64,000 bases of DNA. It comes from Pseudomonas costantinii. Lineage in GTDB: Bacteria > Pseudomonadota > Gammaproteobacteria > Pseudomonadales > Pseudomonadaceae. The stretch's first letter is position 1. Each line of letters starts with the position of its first letter. The stretch lies in assembly GCF_001870435.1 (NCBI RefSeq), contig NZ_MDDR01000003.1, positions 62,001 through 126,000 of the forward strand, read 5' to 3'. Both the position numbers and the translations under genes were made by a program. The notes under the pieces are model-generated. The model was not told where the DNA came from and ran no database searches. It was given only the letters and a program-made list of their open reading frames with translations. Positions 1 through 11,026 of the stretch are shown piece by piece.

Positions 1-1
1 G

Positions 2-166
2 CGAGTGACCAGTGCGCTGATCGGTGCGAGCCGGCCAGAGCAAATCATTGAAAACGTCGGGGCGTTGAAGAATCTGAGTTTCAGCGCAGAAGAACTGGCG
101 GAAATCGATCGGTTTGCGCAGGAAGGCGGGATTAACTTGTGGGAAAAGCCATCGACCGCTGAGTAA
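2..166 (+). CDS. Aldo/keto reductase, C-terminal fragment (partial, cut by window start)
   Basis: The last 54 codons of a gene that begins outside the window. The readable tail contains TSALIGASRPEQIIENV, then an EELAEIDRFA helix and the ending GGINLWEKP. This is the NADPH-binding end and C-terminal tail typical of the YghZ/MgrA group of aldo/keto reductases, which reduce L-glyceraldehyde 3-phosphate and similar aldehydes in the cytoplasm. The gene ends in TAA and is followed directly by a REP-type repeat. The subgroup call rests only on the tail. A related aldo/keto reductase with another substrate is possible. Confidence 0.75.
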   Translation, partial: RVTSALIGASRPEQIIENVGALKNLSFSAEELAEIDRFAQEGGINLWEKPSTAE

Positions 167-167
167 T

Positions 168-280
168 GATCGTTCCCACGCTCCGCGTGGGAATGCCTCT
201 TGTGACGCTCCGCGTCACGGTTTCAAGAGCGGACGCGGAGCGCCCATGGCTGCATTCCCACGCAGAGCGTGGGAATGATC
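168..280. repeat. Composite palindromic repeat (REPIN-like doublet)
   Basis: Two copies of the palindrome GATCGTTCCCACGC..GCGTGGGAATG lie in opposite orientation at the two ends. Between them is a second inverted element (GTGACGCTCCGCGTCAC). The outer palindrome recurs as a single copy at 3871-3905. It lies between the convergent reductase and tauD genes, a usual site for Pseudomonas REP elements. No reading frame in it looks coding. Confidence 0.75.
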
Positions 281-286
281 TGCTCG

Positions 287-1123
287 CTAGAACGGCACAT
301 CTCCAAGAATCGTCGCCCGATGCATCACCCGCCGCTGCGGCCGATAATCATCCACCGCGTAATGCTGCGTCACGCGGTTGTCCCAGAACGCCACATCGTT
401 TTCCTGCCAGCGCCAGCGAATGGTGAATTCCGGCCGTGTCGCATGAGCAAACAACAGCTTCAAAATCGCCTCGCTCTCCGCCGGTTCCAGCTCATTAATC
501 TTGGTGGTAAACCCGTCACTGACAAACAGCGACTTGCGGCCACTCACCGGATGCGTACGCACCACCGGGTGTGACAGCGGCGGATTTTTCTTGCGGGTTT
601 CTTCCCAGCGCGCCAGGTCTTCGGCAGTGTTGCCAAAGCGCTCCAGCGGGAAGGATTTGGTGAAGTCGTGAGTGGCGGTGAGGCCATCGAGCAGGCGTTT
701 GAGCGGCTCGGACAACGCCTCATACGCAGCAATGCCACTGGCCCACAGCGTATCGCCACCAAACGCCGGCAACAGCTTGGCGCTGAGCACCGCGCCGAGA
801 GCCGGCGTCGGCAGGAAGGTCACGTCGGTGTGCCACACGGCGTTATCATGCACGTCGGTCACGGCGGTGTCGAGGATCAGCACTTCGGGCTGTTCCGGCA
901 CGTTGGGGTAGATTGGGTGGATATGCAGGTCGCCGAAGTTCGCCGCGAACCGTGCTTGCTGCTGCGGGTTGATGGCCTGGTCTCTGAAGAACAGCACCGA
1001 GTGCGCGAGCAACGCCTGTTCAATGGCATCGCGGTCTTTGAGGTTCAACGGCTGGGTGATATCGACGCCACTGATCAGGGCGCCCAGGGCGGTGCTTAGC
1101 GGGGTAACGGTCAGGCTGCTCAT
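287..1123 (-). CDS. tauD: Taurine dioxygenase TauD
   Basis: Fe(II)/2-oxoglutarate-dependent dioxygenase of 278 residues. It hydroxylates taurine, which then breaks down to sulfite and aminoacetaldehyde. The iron ligands are visible as the HTD motif (H98, D100) and the distal H254 in [10 protein letters not shown], followed by the arginine-rich RPQRRVMHR segment that binds 2-oxoglutarate. The start MSSLTVTPL is chosen over an ATG 33 nt upstream because it gives the usual family length and leaves an 11-nt gap after tauC. It is the last gene of the tauABCD operon. The encoded protein is cytoplasmic and is expected to be made under sulfate starvation. Confidence 0.93.
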   Translation of the reverse strand: MSSLTVTPLSTALGALISGVDITQPLNLKDRDAIEQALLAHSVLFFRDQAINPQQQARFAANFGDLHIHPIYPNVPEQPEVLILDTAVTDVHDNAVWHTDVTFLPTPALGAVLSAKLLPAFGGDTLWASGIAAYEALSEPLKRLLDGLTATHDFTKSFPLERFGNTAEDLARWEETRKKNPPLSHPVVRTHPVSGRKSLFVSDGFTTKINELEPAESEAILKLLFAHATRPEFTIRWRWQENDVAFWDNRVTQHYAVDDYRPQRRVMHRATILGDVPF

Positions 1124-1134
1124 GCTGTTCTCAC

Positions 1135-1971
1135 TCAATGTGCCTGGCCATGCCACGGCACCAGTTTACGCTGCAGGGCACGCAGGCCCATTTCCATGGC
1201 GAAGGCGATCAGGGCGATCACCAGGATCCCCAGCACCACCACATCGGTGACCAGGAATTGCGCCGCCGACTGCACCATGAAGCCCAGGCCGCTGGTGGCC
1301 GCGATCAACTCGGCGGCGACTAATGTCGACCAGCCCACGCCCAAACCGATACGCACGCCGGTGAGGATGTCAGGCAGGGCGCTCGGCAGAATCACATGGC
1401 GAATCAGTTGGGCGCGAGTGGCCCCCAGCGACTGCGCGGCACGCAATTTGGCGGGGTCGACGGTGCGCACGCCGGTTGCGGTGGCGATGGCGATTGGCGC
1501 AAAGATCGCCAGGTAAATCAGCAACACCTTGGACAGCTCGCCGATGCCGCACCAGATCACGATCAGCGGCAGATAGGCCAAGGGTGGAATCGGCCGGTAG
1601 AACTCGATCAGCGGGTCGAGAATGCCGCGCGCAATACGGTTGGAACCGATGGCGATGCCCACCGGCACGGCGGTCAGAACCGCAAAACCCAGGCCCAGGC
1701 CGATACGGCTGAGGCTCGCGCCCAAGTGCTGCCACAAAGTGGAGTCCATGTAGCCCGTGGTCGCCAGCAGCCAGCCTTTTTGCAGTACGGCGGATGGCGG
1801 TGGCAGGAATAGGGGTTCGATCAAACCGGTGGCGGTCACCGCCCACCAGATTGCCAGCAAGGTGACCAGGGTCAGCACGCTGATCCAACGTGTGCTCAAG
1901 CTGCGACGCACCGGGATAACCGCGTGCGCCACCGGCTTTGAGGCGGTGGCGGGAAGTTCGTAGCTGCTCAT
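1135..1971 (-). CDS. tauC: Taurine ABC transporter permease TauC
   Basis: Inner-membrane permease of 278 residues with about six hydrophobic segments. It carries the SsuC/TauC-type EAA loop ([22 protein letters not shown], residues about 183-204) that contacts the ATPase. The N-terminus (VRRSLSTRW followed by [12 protein letters not shown]) is a normal first membrane helix. The start overlaps the end of tauB by 4 nt (ATGA), so the two are translationally coupled. It forms the channel of the taurine importer with TauB and the periplasmic TauA. Confidence 0.92.
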   Translation of the reverse strand: MSSYELPATASKPVAHAVIPVRRSLSTRWISVLTLVTLLAIWWAVTATGLIEPLFLPPPSAVLQKGWLLATTGYMDSTLWQHLGASLSRIGLGLGFAVLTAVPVGIAIGSNRIARGILDPLIEFYRPIPPLAYLPLIVIWCGIGELSKVLLIYLAIFAPIAIATATGVRTVDPAKLRAAQSLGATRAQLIRHVILPSALPDILTGVRIGLGVGWSTLVAAELIAATSGLGFMVQSAAQFLVTDVVVLGILVIALIAFAMEMGLRALQRKLVPWHGQAH

Positions 1972-2747
1972 GCGGACACCTGCCGTTGGGAGAACACTTT
2001 GCCCAGCACATGTTCACGGGTTTCGATAAAGCGCGGGTCGGACTTGATCGCCCGTGCCGATTCACCGGCGGCGTAGCGCTGGCCGAAGTCCAGGCTCAGG
2101 CGCTCGACGATTTGGCCAGGGTTGGGTGCGAGCAGGATCAGGTCGGTGGCGAGGAATACCGCTTCTTCGATGTCATGGGTAATCAGGAACACCGGCTTGG
2201 CCGTGCGCCGCCACACTTGCAGCAGCAACTCCTGCATCTGTTCGCGGGTGAAGGCATCGAGGGCGCCGAAGGGCTCGTCCATCAGCAAAACCCGAGGGTC
2301 TGCTGCCAGGGCGCGGGCCAGGCCCACGCGTTGTTTCTGGCCGCCGGAGAGCTGCCAGATACGCCGGCTGTCGAAACCGGCCAGGTCTACCAGCGCCAGC
2401 ATTTCCCGGGCGCGTATTTCGCGTTGCGCTTTGGGTATGCCGGCCAACTCCAAGCCGAAGCCAACGTTGGCCAGCACGTCCTGCCAAGGCAGCAGGGCGT
2501 CGTCCTGGAACACCACGCCACGCTCCGCGCTGGGGCCTTTGACCGGCACGCCATCGAGGGTGATGCGCCCGGCAGACGGTTCGACAAAACCGGCAATCAG
2601 GTTCAACAGCGAAGTTTTGCCACTGCCGGACGGGCCGAGGGCCACCAGCAATTGCTGGGGCCCAAGGTCCAGTGAAATGTCAGACAGTACCGGTTCTGTG
2701 GCGCCTGGGTACTGTGCGCTGATGCGCTCCAGTTGTAGCAAGGCCAT
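1968..2747 (-). CDS. tauB: Taurine ABC transporter ATP-binding protein TauB
   Basis: ABC ATPase of 259 residues. It has Walker A GPSGSGKT (38-45), Q-loop FQDDALLPW (80-88), signature LSGGQKQR (133-140), Walker B VLLMDEPF (153-160) and an H-loop in [10 protein letters not shown]. The DDALLPW Q-loop and overall length are typical of the nitrate/sulfonate/taurine family. A GGAG ribosome site precedes the ATG. It lies 18 nt after tauA and overlaps tauC, as expected for one tauABCD transcript. Confidence 0.93.
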   Translation of the reverse strand: MALLQLERISAQYPGATEPVLSDISLDLGPQQLLVALGPSGSGKTSLLNLIAGFVEPSAGRITLDGVPVKGPSAERGVVFQDDALLPWQDVLANVGFGLELAGIPKAQREIRAREMLALVDLAGFDSRRIWQLSGGQKQRVGLARALAADPRVLLMDEPFGALDAFTREQMQELLLQVWRRTAKPVFLITHDIEEAVFLATDLILLAPNPGQIVERLSLDFGQRYAAGESARAIKSDPRFIETREHVLGKVFSQRQVSA

Positions 2748-2765
2748 CGCAATGAACTCCTTGAA

Positions 2766-3743
2766 TCAGTTAGTGATGAACTTGGCGCTGATGTAAGGGG
2801 CGTAGTCCGGCAGCACGGCGTCAACCTTGCCTTGTTCCTTGAGGAACGCAGCAGTGTCAGTCACCGCCTTGGTGGTCGGTGCGCCCAGCAGGGTCACTTG
2901 GTCAGCTGCCAGCGGGTAGACGTTGCCTTGCAGCAGCAGCGGGATGTCACTGGCCTTGGCGCCGGAGAGCTTCACCAGTTTGTCGACGTTAGTTTTGTCG
3001 GCGATCCAGGCTTGTGGGTCTTTGCGGTACGCGGCGTAGGCATCCAGCGTGACCTTGGCGAAAGCAGTGACGATTTCCGGGTGTTTCTCGGCGAAGTCTT
3101 TGCGCACGATCCACGCATCGAAGGTCGGTGCGCCGAATTTGGCCAGTTCGCCGGAGGTGATCAGCACCTTGCCGTTTTCCTTGGCCACACCCAAAGCGGG
3201 GTCCCATACGTAGGTTGCGTCGATATCACCGCGTTTCCAGGCGGCGATGATTGCCGGTGGCGCGAGGTTGAGGATGGTGACTTTCGAGGGGGCGATGTTC
3301 CAGTGTTTCAGCGCGGCCAACAGGCTGTAGTGGCCGGTGGAAACGAACGGCACGGCGATTTTCTTGCCGACCAGGTCCTGCGGGCTGTTGATCCCCGAAC
3401 CGTTACGGGCCACCAGGGCCTCGGCGCCGCCGATCTGGGTGGCGACGAGGAAGGTTTCTACCGGCACTTTGCGGGTAACGGCCGCAGTCAGCGGGCTGGA
3501 ACCGAGGTAGCCGATCTGTACGTCACCGGAGGCGATGGCGGCGATGATGTCGGCGCCGTTGTCGAATTTGCGCCAATCAATCTTGGCCTTGGTGGCTTTT
3601 TCATACGCGCCGTCGGCCTGGGCGACTTTGGCCGGGTCCACGGTGGTTTGGTAAGCAATGGTTACATCCGCCGCCTGGGCAAACAGGCTGGCACCGGCCA
3701 GGGACAATGCGGCCAAGAGGCGCAGAGGGGTTAAAAGTTTCAA
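2766..3743 (-). CDS. tauA: Taurine ABC transporter substrate-binding protein TauA
   Basis: Periplasmic taurine receptor. The signal peptide runs MKLLTPLRLLAALSLAGASLFAQA, with cleavage expected after AQA, and is followed by DVTIAYQTTVDPAKVAQADG, the usual start of mature TauA. The start is read as TTG at 3743 because GAGGAG lies 7 nt ahead of it. An in-frame TTG 15 nt further up sits on that same ribosome site and is less likely. It is the first gene of the tau operon. The upstream gap (3744-3870) is AT-rich and probably carries the sulfur-starvation promoter, but I could not place a CysB site with confidence. Confidence 0.93.
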   Translation of the reverse strand: MKLLTPLRLLAALSLAGASLFAQAADVTIAYQTTVDPAKVAQADGAYEKATKAKIDWRKFDNGADIIAAIASGDVQIGYLGSSPLTAAVTRKVPVETFLVATQIGGAEALVARNGSGINSPQDLVGKKIAVPFVSTGHYSLLAALKHWNIAPSKVTILNLAPPAIIAAWKRGDIDATYVWDPALGVAKENGKVLITSGELAKFGAPTFDAWIVRKDFAEKHPEIVTAFAKVTLDAYAAYRKDPQAWIADKTNVDKLVKLSGAKASDIPLLLQGNVYPLAADQVTLLGAPTTKAVTDTAAFLKEQGKVDAVLPDYAPYISAKFITN

Positions 3744-3870
3744 GGGGAAGCTCCTCAATCAGGCGGCCGAGGGTCGGCGTTTGAGGAGACTAAATGATCT
3801 AAGAATCAGAAAATAAATAACGTTTTCGAATTAGCTTATGAGGAGATGCGCTTTCGACGCGCCGACTAAT

Positions 3871-3905
3871 CTGATCGTTCCCACGCAGAGCGTGGGAACG
3901 ATCAG
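3871..3905. repeat. Perfect 16-bp inverted repeat, single REP-type palindrome
   Basis: CTGATCGTTCCCACGC and its exact complement are separated by AGA. The core is the same as the outer palindromes at 168-280. It lies between the 3' end of gshA and the promoter of tauA. There is no T-run on either side, so it is read as a repeat, although such a strong hairpin may slow or protect gshA mRNA ends. Confidence 0.8.
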
Positions 3906-3919
3906 TCAGGGGTTGGGTG

Positions 3920-5503
3920 TCAGTTACTGATGGAGAGGATGCTGGCTTGGTAGGAGCCAACAAACACGTCAAAGTCACCCACTTCGTTCTGTTCCAGCTC
4001 AGCCTGTTGCGCCAGCGAATTACGCGCCAGTTCTTCAAAGCGCGCTTGCTCTTCGGCCGGCAAAGGCTCTTTACGGAAATGCTCGGCATGCACCTGGCTT
4101 TGATGCAGGGAGAACTGCGCAAAACTCTCTTTACGCTCACTCATCGCCGCCAACACTTGGGCCGAAGGCGTCAGGGACGGGTCCTTGACCTTCGCCAACT
4201 GAGCGTCCAACGCCTGGCTGTGTTCCTGAATACCATGGCTCTCATCGAGCAGGGCAGCCAACGGTGCAATCTTCTCCAGCAACTCGGCCGCCCATTCCTT
4301 CAGGTCCACAGGCTGCCCCTGACGCTGCAATTGCAGGCCCGGACGGCGGCCTTCCTTGACTACGCTGAGGAAGTTGGATGTGGCGTTACCGCACTCGTTG
4401 TCGGCCAGTTGCGGGCTATCGTTCAACGCGCAATACAGCAGGAACGCGTCGAGGAAGCGCGATTCCGGCAGGTCGATACCCATCGGCAGGAACGGGTTGA
4501 TGTCCAGGCAGCGCACTTCGATGTACTGGATGCCACGGGCCATCAGCGCCTGGATCGGTCGCTCGCCGGTGTAGGTCACGCGCTTGGGGCGAATGTTGGA
4601 GTAGTACTCGTTTTCGATCTGCAGGATGTTGGTGTTGAGCTGCACCCACTCACCGTCCTTGTGGGTGCCGACTTCGACGTACGGCGCGTAGGGCGTTGCT
4701 ACCGCTTCGCGCAGGCTGTCGGTGTAACTGTTTAAATCGTTGTAGCAAGGCGTGAGGCCGGCCTGGGCATTACTTTGGTAGCCCAGGTCACTCATGCGCA
4801 GGCTGGTGGCGTACGGCAGGTACAGGGTGTCGGCGTCCAGCACTTCCAGTTGGTGTGAGCGGCCGCGCAGGAAACCCGCGTCCAGGGCCGGTGAGGCGCC
4901 AAACAGGTACATCAGCAGCCAGCTGTAGCGACGGAAGTTGCGGATCAGCGCGATATAGGCGCAAGACTGGTAGTCGCGGTCGGTGCCGACAAACCCTTCA
5001 GTCTCCTTGAGCAGCGGCCACAACTGTTCCGGCAGTGAGAAGTTGTAGTGGATGCCTGCGATGCACTGCATGGTCTTGCCGTAACGCAGGGCCAGGCCCT
5101 TGCGGTACACGTACTTGAGCTGTCCGATATTGGAAGTGCCGTAGTAGGCGATCGGAATGTCTTCCTCGGCCGGCAACGGGCACGGCATCGAGGGGCTCCA
5201 CAGGTATTCGCTGCCAAGCTTGCTGTAGGCAAAGCGATGGATCTTGTCCAGGCTGCTCAGGGTATCGGCCGGGTTGGGCAGGGCTGGGGTAATGAACTCC
5301 AGCAGCGATTCCGAGTAGTCGGTGGTGATCTGTTCGTGGGTCAACGCGGCGCCCAGGGCTTCAGGGTGCGGCGTTTGCGCCAGGCGACCCTCACCGGTGA
5401 CGCGCAGGCATTCGCGCTCGATGCCGTGCAAGCACTGCTCTAGCAGGGAGAGGTGTTCGCGCTTGCCGAGCAGGGCCAGGCGGCGGTTGAGAAGTTCGCT
5501 CAA
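3920..5503 (-). CDS. gshA: Glutamate-cysteine ligase GshA
   Basis: First and rate-limiting enzyme of glutathione synthesis, joining L-glutamate and L-cysteine with ATP. Its 527 residues match the gamma-proteobacterial single-domain GshA. It opens [16 protein letters not shown] and carries the conserved [22 protein letters not shown] and [10 protein letters not shown] segments that form the ATP/Mg and glutamate sites. TTG at 5503 is chosen because GAAGGA lies 7 nt before it. A GTG 15 nt upstream would place the start on that ribosome site. It is a single gene, and a REP palindrome follows its stop. Confidence 0.94.
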   Translation of the reverse strand: MSELLNRRLALLGKREHLSLLEQCLHGIERECLRVTGEGRLAQTPHPEALGAALTHEQITTDYSESLLEFITPALPNPADTLSSLDKIHRFAYSKLGSEYLWSPSMPCPLPAEEDIPIAYYGTSNIGQLKYVYRKGLALRYGKTMQCIAGIHYNFSLPEQLWPLLKETEGFVGTDRDYQSCAYIALIRNFRRYSWLLMYLFGASPALDAGFLRGRSHQLEVLDADTLYLPYATSLRMSDLGYQSNAQAGLTPCYNDLNSYTDSLREAVATPYAPYVEVGTHKDGEWVQLNTNILQIENEYYSNIRPKRVTYTGERPIQALMARGIQYIEVRCLDINPFLPMGIDLPESRFLDAFLLYCALNDSPQLADNECGNATSNFLSVVKEGRRPGLQLQRQGQPVDLKEWAAELLEKIAPLAALLDESHGIQEHSQALDAQLAKVKDPSLTPSAQVLAAMSERKESFAQFSLHQSQVHAEHFRKEPLPAEEQARFEELARNSLAQQAELEQNEVGDFDVFVGSYQASILSISN

Positions 5504-5717
5504 GTTGGATTCCTTCACGCGTCAGTCGCCCCAATATGGGGGTGGGCAGGACGGTCTACAAGGGTGAAGTTAAAACTGGCGTTATCGCCTGGTTTTGAGT
5601 CGATTTGACCCGCTTTGAAAAAGCCTACTTCACTCCATGAATTGGGCTATAGCGCAGCAAGAAAATTCCGACGCTGTTATTGCAGCGCCGAAATTAACTC
5701 AAATCGAGGGTGAGGAG

Positions 5718-6101
5718 CTATAGGACAGCGAAGGTGCCCTGTGCTTTTGCGACAAGTCTTTCGTCTTGATACACGTCCGCCTCGACCACCAGCGTGCGAC
5801 GACCGGCATGAATCACCCGGCTGGTGCATAGCACATCACCGTCAGACACGGCGCGGATGTAGTTGATTTTGCACTCGATAGTCGCGCTCTGCTGGTCGAA
5901 ACCATGGGAGCTGGAGCAGGCCAGCCCCATCGTAATGTCCACCAGACTGAAAATCGCCCCGCCATGGAGCTTGCCCGCGCGGTTGCGCAATTGCGGCTCC
6001 AGGGTCAGGGCCACCTCGGCAACGCCCTCGTCCAGGCGTTGCAGGCGGCAGCCGATCAGTTCGCTGAACGCGCTCTGGGTCAAACCGGCTGGGATCTCCA
6101 T
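5718..6101 (-). CDS. PaaI-type hotdog-fold thioesterase
   Basis: Small hotdog protein of 127 residues. The block LHGGAIFSLVDITMGLACSS (residues about 45-64) is the HGGxxxxLxD/E signature of the PaaI/4HBT family, which hydrolyses acyl-CoA or aryl-CoA thioesters. The start overlaps the tex stop by one base (TGATG), so it is probably translated from the tex transcript. The substrate cannot be read from the sequence. A housekeeping CoA-recycling role is a guess. Confidence 0.8.
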   Translation of the reverse strand: MEIPAGLTQSAFSELIGCRLQRLDEGVAEVALTLEPQLRNRAGKLHGGAIFSLVDITMGLACSSSHGFDQQSATIECKINYIRAVSDGDVLCTSRVIHAGRRTLVVEADVYQDERLVAKAQGTFAVL

Positions 6102-8437
6102 CAGCGTTTCTTCAGCTGTTTGGCATTGGCGAACAACGACGCCATGGCGTTATTGCTCGGGGCAGCTGTCGCTGTTTCTTTGCGCGGTGCGCTGTTTTCG
6201 GAGCGGTTCTGCGACTGGCGAGGCGCTGAGCCTGGGCGTGCACCACGGGCACCGTCGATTTTCTCGCCGGGGGTGTCGCTCATGCGCATCGACAGGCCTA
6301 CGCGTTTGCGTGGGATGTCGACTTCCATGACCTTGACCTTGACCACGTCACCGGCTTTCACCGCTTCGCGAGGGTCCTTGATGAATTTCTCCGAAAGCGC
6401 AGAGATATGTACCAAACCGTCCTGATGCACGCCGATGTCCACAAAAGCACCGAAGTTGGTCACGTTGGTGACCACACCTTCGAGGATCATGCCCAGTTGC
6501 AGGTCCTTGAGGTCTTCGACGCCGTCCTGGAACTCCGCAGTCTTGAACTCGGGGCGCGGGTCGCGGCCGGGTTTTTCCAACTCTTGCAGGATGTCGGTGA
6601 TGGTCGGAACGCCGAAGGTTTCGTCGGTGTACTTCTTTGGGTCCAGGCGCTTGAGGAACGCGGCGTCGCCGATCAGCGAGCGGATGTCGCGGTCGGTCTC
6701 GGCGGCAATACGCTGCACCAGCGGGTAGGCTTCCGGGTGAACGGCCGAAGAATCCAGCGGGTTGTCGCCGTTCATCACACGTAGGAAGCCAGCGGCTTGT
6801 TCGAAGGTCTTTTCACCCAGGCGTGCGACTTTTTTCAGCGCGGCGCGGGTCTTGAACGCACCGTTTTCGTCGCGATGGGTGACGATGTTCTGCGCCAGGG
6901 TGGTGTTGAGGCCAGAGATACGGGCCAGCAGCGCGACCGAGGCAGTGTTCACATCCACGCCGACCTTGTTCACGCAGTCTTCCACCACTGCATCCAGGCC
7001 GCGCGCCAGTTTCAGCTGCGACACGTCGTGCTGGTACTGGCCGACACCGATGGATTTCGGGTCAATCTTCACCAGCTCGGCCAGTGGGTCCTGCAGGCGG
7101 CGGGCGATGGATACCGCGCCACGGATCGACACGTCGAGGTCCGGGAATTCCTTGGAAGCCAGCTCCGACGCCGAGTACACCGAAGCGCCGGCCTCGGAGA
7201 CCATGACTTTGGTCATCTTCATAGCTGGGTATTTTTTGATCAGTTCAGCGGCCAGCTTGTCGGTTTCACGGCTGGCGGTGCCGTTGCCGATAGCGATCAG
7301 GTCTACCGCGTGCTTGGCGCACAGAGCGGCCAGGATCGCGAGGGTCTGGTCCCACTTGTTATGCGGCACGTGCGGGTAAACCGTCGCGTGGTCCAGCAGC
7401 TTGCCGGTGGCGTCGACCACGGCGACCTTGCAGCCGGTGCGCAGGCCCGGGTCGAGGCCCAGGGTTGCGCGCGGGCCGGCCGGCGCCGCCAGCAGCAGGT
7501 CGTGCAAGTTATGGGCGAAGACGTTGATCGCCTCGGTTTCGGCGCCGTCGCGCAGCTCGCCGAGCAGGTCGGTTTCCAGGTGAGTGTAGAGCTTGACCTT
7601 CCAGGTCCAGCGCACGACTTCACCGAGCCACTTGTCCGCAGGACGGTTCTGATTCTGGATGCCGAATTGTTGACCGATCATGCCTTCGCACGGGTGCATG
7701 GTGCCCGGCAGCTCGTCGCCGACTTTCAGCGCGGAGCTGAGAATGCCCTCGTTGCGGCCACGGAAAATGGCGAGCGCACGGTGGGACGGCATGCTCTTGA
7801 GCGGTTCGTCGTGTTCGAAATAGTCGCGGAACTTGGCGCCTTCTTCCTCTTTGCCGGCGATCACGCGGGCGCTGAGGGTGGCTTCCTGCTTCAGGTACGT
7901 ACGCAGTTTTTCCAGCAGGCTGGCGTTTTCGGCGAAGCGCTCCATCAGGATGTACTTGGCGCCTTCGAGCGCGGCCTTGACGTCGGCGACACCTTTTTCT
8001 GCGTCGATGAAGCGTGCGGCTTCAGTGTCCGGGGTCAGCGATGGGTCGTTGAACAAACCATCGGCCAAGTCACCCAGGCCGGCTTCCAGGGCGATCTGGC
8101 CCTTGGTGCGGCGTTTCTGTTTGTAGGGCAGGTAAAGGTCTTCGAGGCGGGTCTTGGTGTCGGCGAGCTTGATGTCGCGTTCAAGTTGTGGGGTCAACTT
8201 GCCCTGTTCTTCGATGCTGGCGAGGATGCTGATGCGCCGTTCGTCGAGTTCTCGCAGGTAGCGCAGACGCTCTTCCAGGTGACGCAATTGGATATCGTCG
8301 AGGCTGCCGGTCACTTCTTTACGGTAACGGGCGATGAAAGGCACCGTGGAGCCCTCATCCAGTAGAGCGACGGCCGCTTCGACCTGTTGCGGGCGTACAC
8401 CGAGTTCCTCGGCGATGCGGCTGTTGATGCTGTCCAT
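6101..8437 (-). CDS. tex: Tex family RNA-binding transcription accessory protein
   Basis: Nucleic-acid-binding protein of 778 residues. An N-terminal helix-turn-helix type region ([27 protein letters not shown]) is followed by a YqgF/RNase H-like core ([30 protein letters not shown]). Helix-hairpin-helix repeats ([39 protein letters not shown]) come next. An S1 RNA-binding domain ([33 protein letters not shown]) lies at about 640-720, with a basic, disordered C-terminus. Tex affects transcription and, in Pseudomonas, toxin expression and stress survival. It is the first gene of a two-gene unit with the thioesterase and diverges from ompR. Confidence 0.93.
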   Translation of the reverse strand: MDSINSRIAEELGVRPQQVEAAVALLDEGSTVPFIARYRKEVTGSLDDIQLRHLEERLRYLRELDERRISILASIEEQGKLTPQLERDIKLADTKTRLEDLYLPYKQKRRTKGQIALEAGLGDLADGLFNDPSLTPDTEAARFIDAEKGVADVKAALEGAKYILMERFAENASLLEKLRTYLKQEATLSARVIAGKEEEGAKFRDYFEHDEPLKSMPSHRALAIFRGRNEGILSSALKVGDELPGTMHPCEGMIGQQFGIQNQNRPADKWLGEVVRWTWKVKLYTHLETDLLGELRDGAETEAINVFAHNLHDLLLAAPAGPRATLGLDPGLRTGCKVAVVDATGKLLDHATVYPHVPHNKWDQTLAILAALCAKHAVDLIAIGNGTASRETDKLAAELIKKYPAMKMTKVMVSEAGASVYSASELASKEFPDLDVSIRGAVSIARRLQDPLAELVKIDPKSIGVGQYQHDVSQLKLARGLDAVVEDCVNKVGVDVNTASVALLARISGLNTTLAQNIVTHRDENGAFKTRAALKKVARLGEKTFEQAAGFLRVMNGDNPLDSSAVHPEAYPLVQRIAAETDRDIRSLIGDAAFLKRLDPKKYTDETFGVPTITDILQELEKPGRDPRPEFKTAEFQDGVEDLKDLQLGMILEGVVTNVTNFGAFVDIGVHQDGLVHISALSEKFIKDPREAVKAGDVVKVKVMEVDIPRKRVGLSMRMSDTPGEKIDGARGARPGSAPRQSQNRSENSAPRKETATAAPSNNAMASLFANAKQLKKR

Positions 8438-8792
8438 AAAACCACCTGAAATTCTGAAAGCAGCTCGCAGGCCCGGAAAACAAGGCCTTGCAAGGCTGGT
8501 TGAGCGGCCCGACTGGCGCCGCTGCCTGGGTCAAGAGGCAGCCTATTGACCCTCGAAATCGAAAAAGTCACGGAGAACGGGTGAAAAAAAGCCGTGCAGT
8601 GAACGGGAAATATCTGATGTCGCCCTGCACAAAGGCGCCGCATTATAACCAGCGTTCTGCCCTTGGGGGGACCTTGCCGATGGTTGTAGGGCGCGGGTTG
8701 ACTGGCACTGGAGGAAAAATCTGCTAACAATGCACACGGTGCGTATAACGGCAGCTACGCCATAATGCGCGCCGAGATAAGAGGAGCATCTA
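8438..8792. other. Divergent promoter region between tex and ompR (355 bp, non-coding)
   Basis: I find no credible gene here. Near the ompR end, TTGACT (8698-8703) is followed after 18 nt by TGCTAA (8722-8727), a plausible sigma-70 promoter about 65 nt before the ompR ATG. AGAGGAGC just before 8793 is the ompR ribosome site. A G-rich stretch (CCTTGGGGGG at about 8661-8670) lies in the middle. The tex promoter must be on the other strand in the left part, but I could not define it. Confidence 0.5.
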
Positions 8793-9533
<741 letters not shown>

Positions 9534-9650
9534 CCGATGTTTTGCAGGCACGGGCATCCCGGCGTTTGGCTCCATGAGAGTCGACGGGCTGCCCGGCGTC
9601 TGCAATTCTGCGAGCGCCGCTCGTTCTTGTAAGGTGTCTAGCTGTCTCCT

Positions 9651-10964
9651 ATGAAAACCCCGCTGTGGTTCCCACAAAGTTTCTTCTCTCGCACCCTTTG
9701 GCTGGTGCTGATCGTCGTTCTGTTTTCCAAGGCGCTCACGCTGGTTTATCTGCTGATGAACGAAGACGTGCTGGTGGATCGACAGTACAGCCACGGCGTT
9801 GCCCTGACGCTGCGGGCTTATTGGGCTGCAGACCCTGAGAATCGCGAGAAGATCGCCAAGGCCGCCACACTGGTTCGTGTAGCCGGGGCGGGCGTGCCGG
9901 AGGGCGAGCAGCATTGGCCCTACAGTGAGATTTACCAGCGCCAGATGCAGGCCGAGTTGGGCGAAGACACCGAGGTGCGCCTGCGCATGCACGTGTCCCC
10001 CGCGTTGTGGGTGCGAGCGCCGAGCCTGGGGCAGGATTGGCTGAAAGTGCCGTTGTATCCGCACCCGTTGCGAGGGCAGAAGATCTGGAACGTGCTGGGC
10101 TGGTTCCTGGCCATCGGGCTGCTTTCAACGGCATCTGCATGGATTTTCGTGCGCCAACTCAATCAACCGCTTAAACGCCTGGTGTTTGCTGCACGCCAAT
10201 TGGGGCAAGGGCGCAGTGTGCGCCTGCCGGTCAGCGATACGCCCAGCGAGATGACTGAGGTGTATGGCGCGTTCAACCAGATGGCGGAGGATGTCGAACA
10301 GGCGGGGCGCGAGCGCGAGCTGATGCTGGCGGGCGTGTCCCATGATCTGCGCACGCCGCTGACGCGATTGCGGCTTTCACTTGAGTTGATGGGCAACCAT
10401 AACGACCTGACTGACGACATGGTTCGTGATATCGAGGACATGGACGCGATTCTCGACCAGTTCCTGGCGTTTATCCGCGATGGCCGTGATGAGGTGGTGG
10501 AGGAAGTCGATCTGACGGATTTGGTCCGTGAAGTAGTGGCGCCCTACAACCAGAACGGCGAACAGGTACGCATGCGTCTGGAGCCGATCCAGCCGTTTGC
10601 GTTGCGTCGGGTGTCGATGAAGCGCCTGCTGAACAACCTGATTGGCAACGCCTTGCATCACGCCGGTTCGGATGTGGAAGTGGCGGCGTATGTGTCAGGC
10701 GACAGCACCGCGCCCTATGTAGTGTTGAGCGTGATGGACCGTGGCGCCGGTATCGACCCGGCGGAGCTGGAAGGTATCTTCAACCCCTTCACCCGTGGCG
10801 ATCGTGCTCGGGGTGGAAAGGGCACTGGCCTGGGTTTGGCGATTGTTCGGCGGATCGCGTCGATGCATGGCGGCAATGTTGAATTGCGTAACCGGGAAGA
10901 GGGTGGCCTGGAAGCGCGCGTGCGGTTGCCGCTAGGCTTGATGTTGCCCAGAGACGCGGTCTGA
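9651..10964 (+). CDS. envZ: Osmosensor histidine kinase EnvZ
   Basis: Membrane histidine kinase of 437 residues. The first transmembrane helix is at about 14-36 and a periplasmic loop follows at about 37-150. The second helix (VLGWFLAIGLLSTASAWIF) is at about 148-166, then a HAMP domain leads to the phospho-acceptor H231 in AGVSHDLRTPLTRLRLSLEL. The ATPase part shows the N box (LLNNLIGNALHHAG), G1 (DRGAGIDPAELEGIF) and G2 (RGGKGTGLGLAIVRRI). It phosphorylates and dephosphorylates OmpR, encoded just upstream. The ribosome site is weak. Confidence 0.94.
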   Translation: MKTPLWFPQSFFSRTLWLVLIVVLFSKALTLVYLLMNEDVLVDRQYSHGVALTLRAYWAADPENREKIAKAATLVRVAGAGVPEGEQHWPYSEIYQRQMQAELGEDTEVRLRMHVSPALWVRAPSLGQDWLKVPLYPHPLRGQKIWNVLGWFLAIGLLSTASAWIFVRQLNQPLKRLVFAARQLGQGRSVRLPVSDTPSEMTEVYGAFNQMAEDVEQAGRERELMLAGVSHDLRTPLTRLRLSLELMGNHNDLTDDMVRDIEDMDAILDQFLAFIRDGRDEVVEEVDLTDLVREVVAPYNQNGEQVRMRLEPIQPFALRRVSMKRLLNNLIGNALHHAGSDVEVAAYVSGDSTAPYVVLSVMDRGAGIDPAELEGIFNPFTRGDRARGGKGTGLGLAIVRRIASMHGGNVELRNREEGGLEARVRLPLGLMLPRDAV

Positions 10965-10981
10965 TAAACAACACGAATCAA

Positions 10982-11010
10982 ATGTGGGAGCTGGCTTGCC
11001 TGCTCCCACA
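10982..11010. repeat. REP palindrome (TGTGGGAGC..GCTCCCACA type)
   Basis: An imperfect palindrome, GTGGGAGCtggCTTGCCTGCTCCCAC, lying between the convergent 3' ends of envZ and rimK. The same element recurs at 21498, 31929, 41543 and 57536 in this window. With no T-run it is a repeat rather than a standard terminator. Confidence 0.8.
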
Positions 11011-11026
11011 CGGGTTAACCGAGTGC

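Noticed and set aside
6797..8365. 522-codon open frame on the plus strand
   Set aside because: It is exactly antisense to tex, has no ribosome site, and its length comes from the GC-rich third positions of the tex codons.
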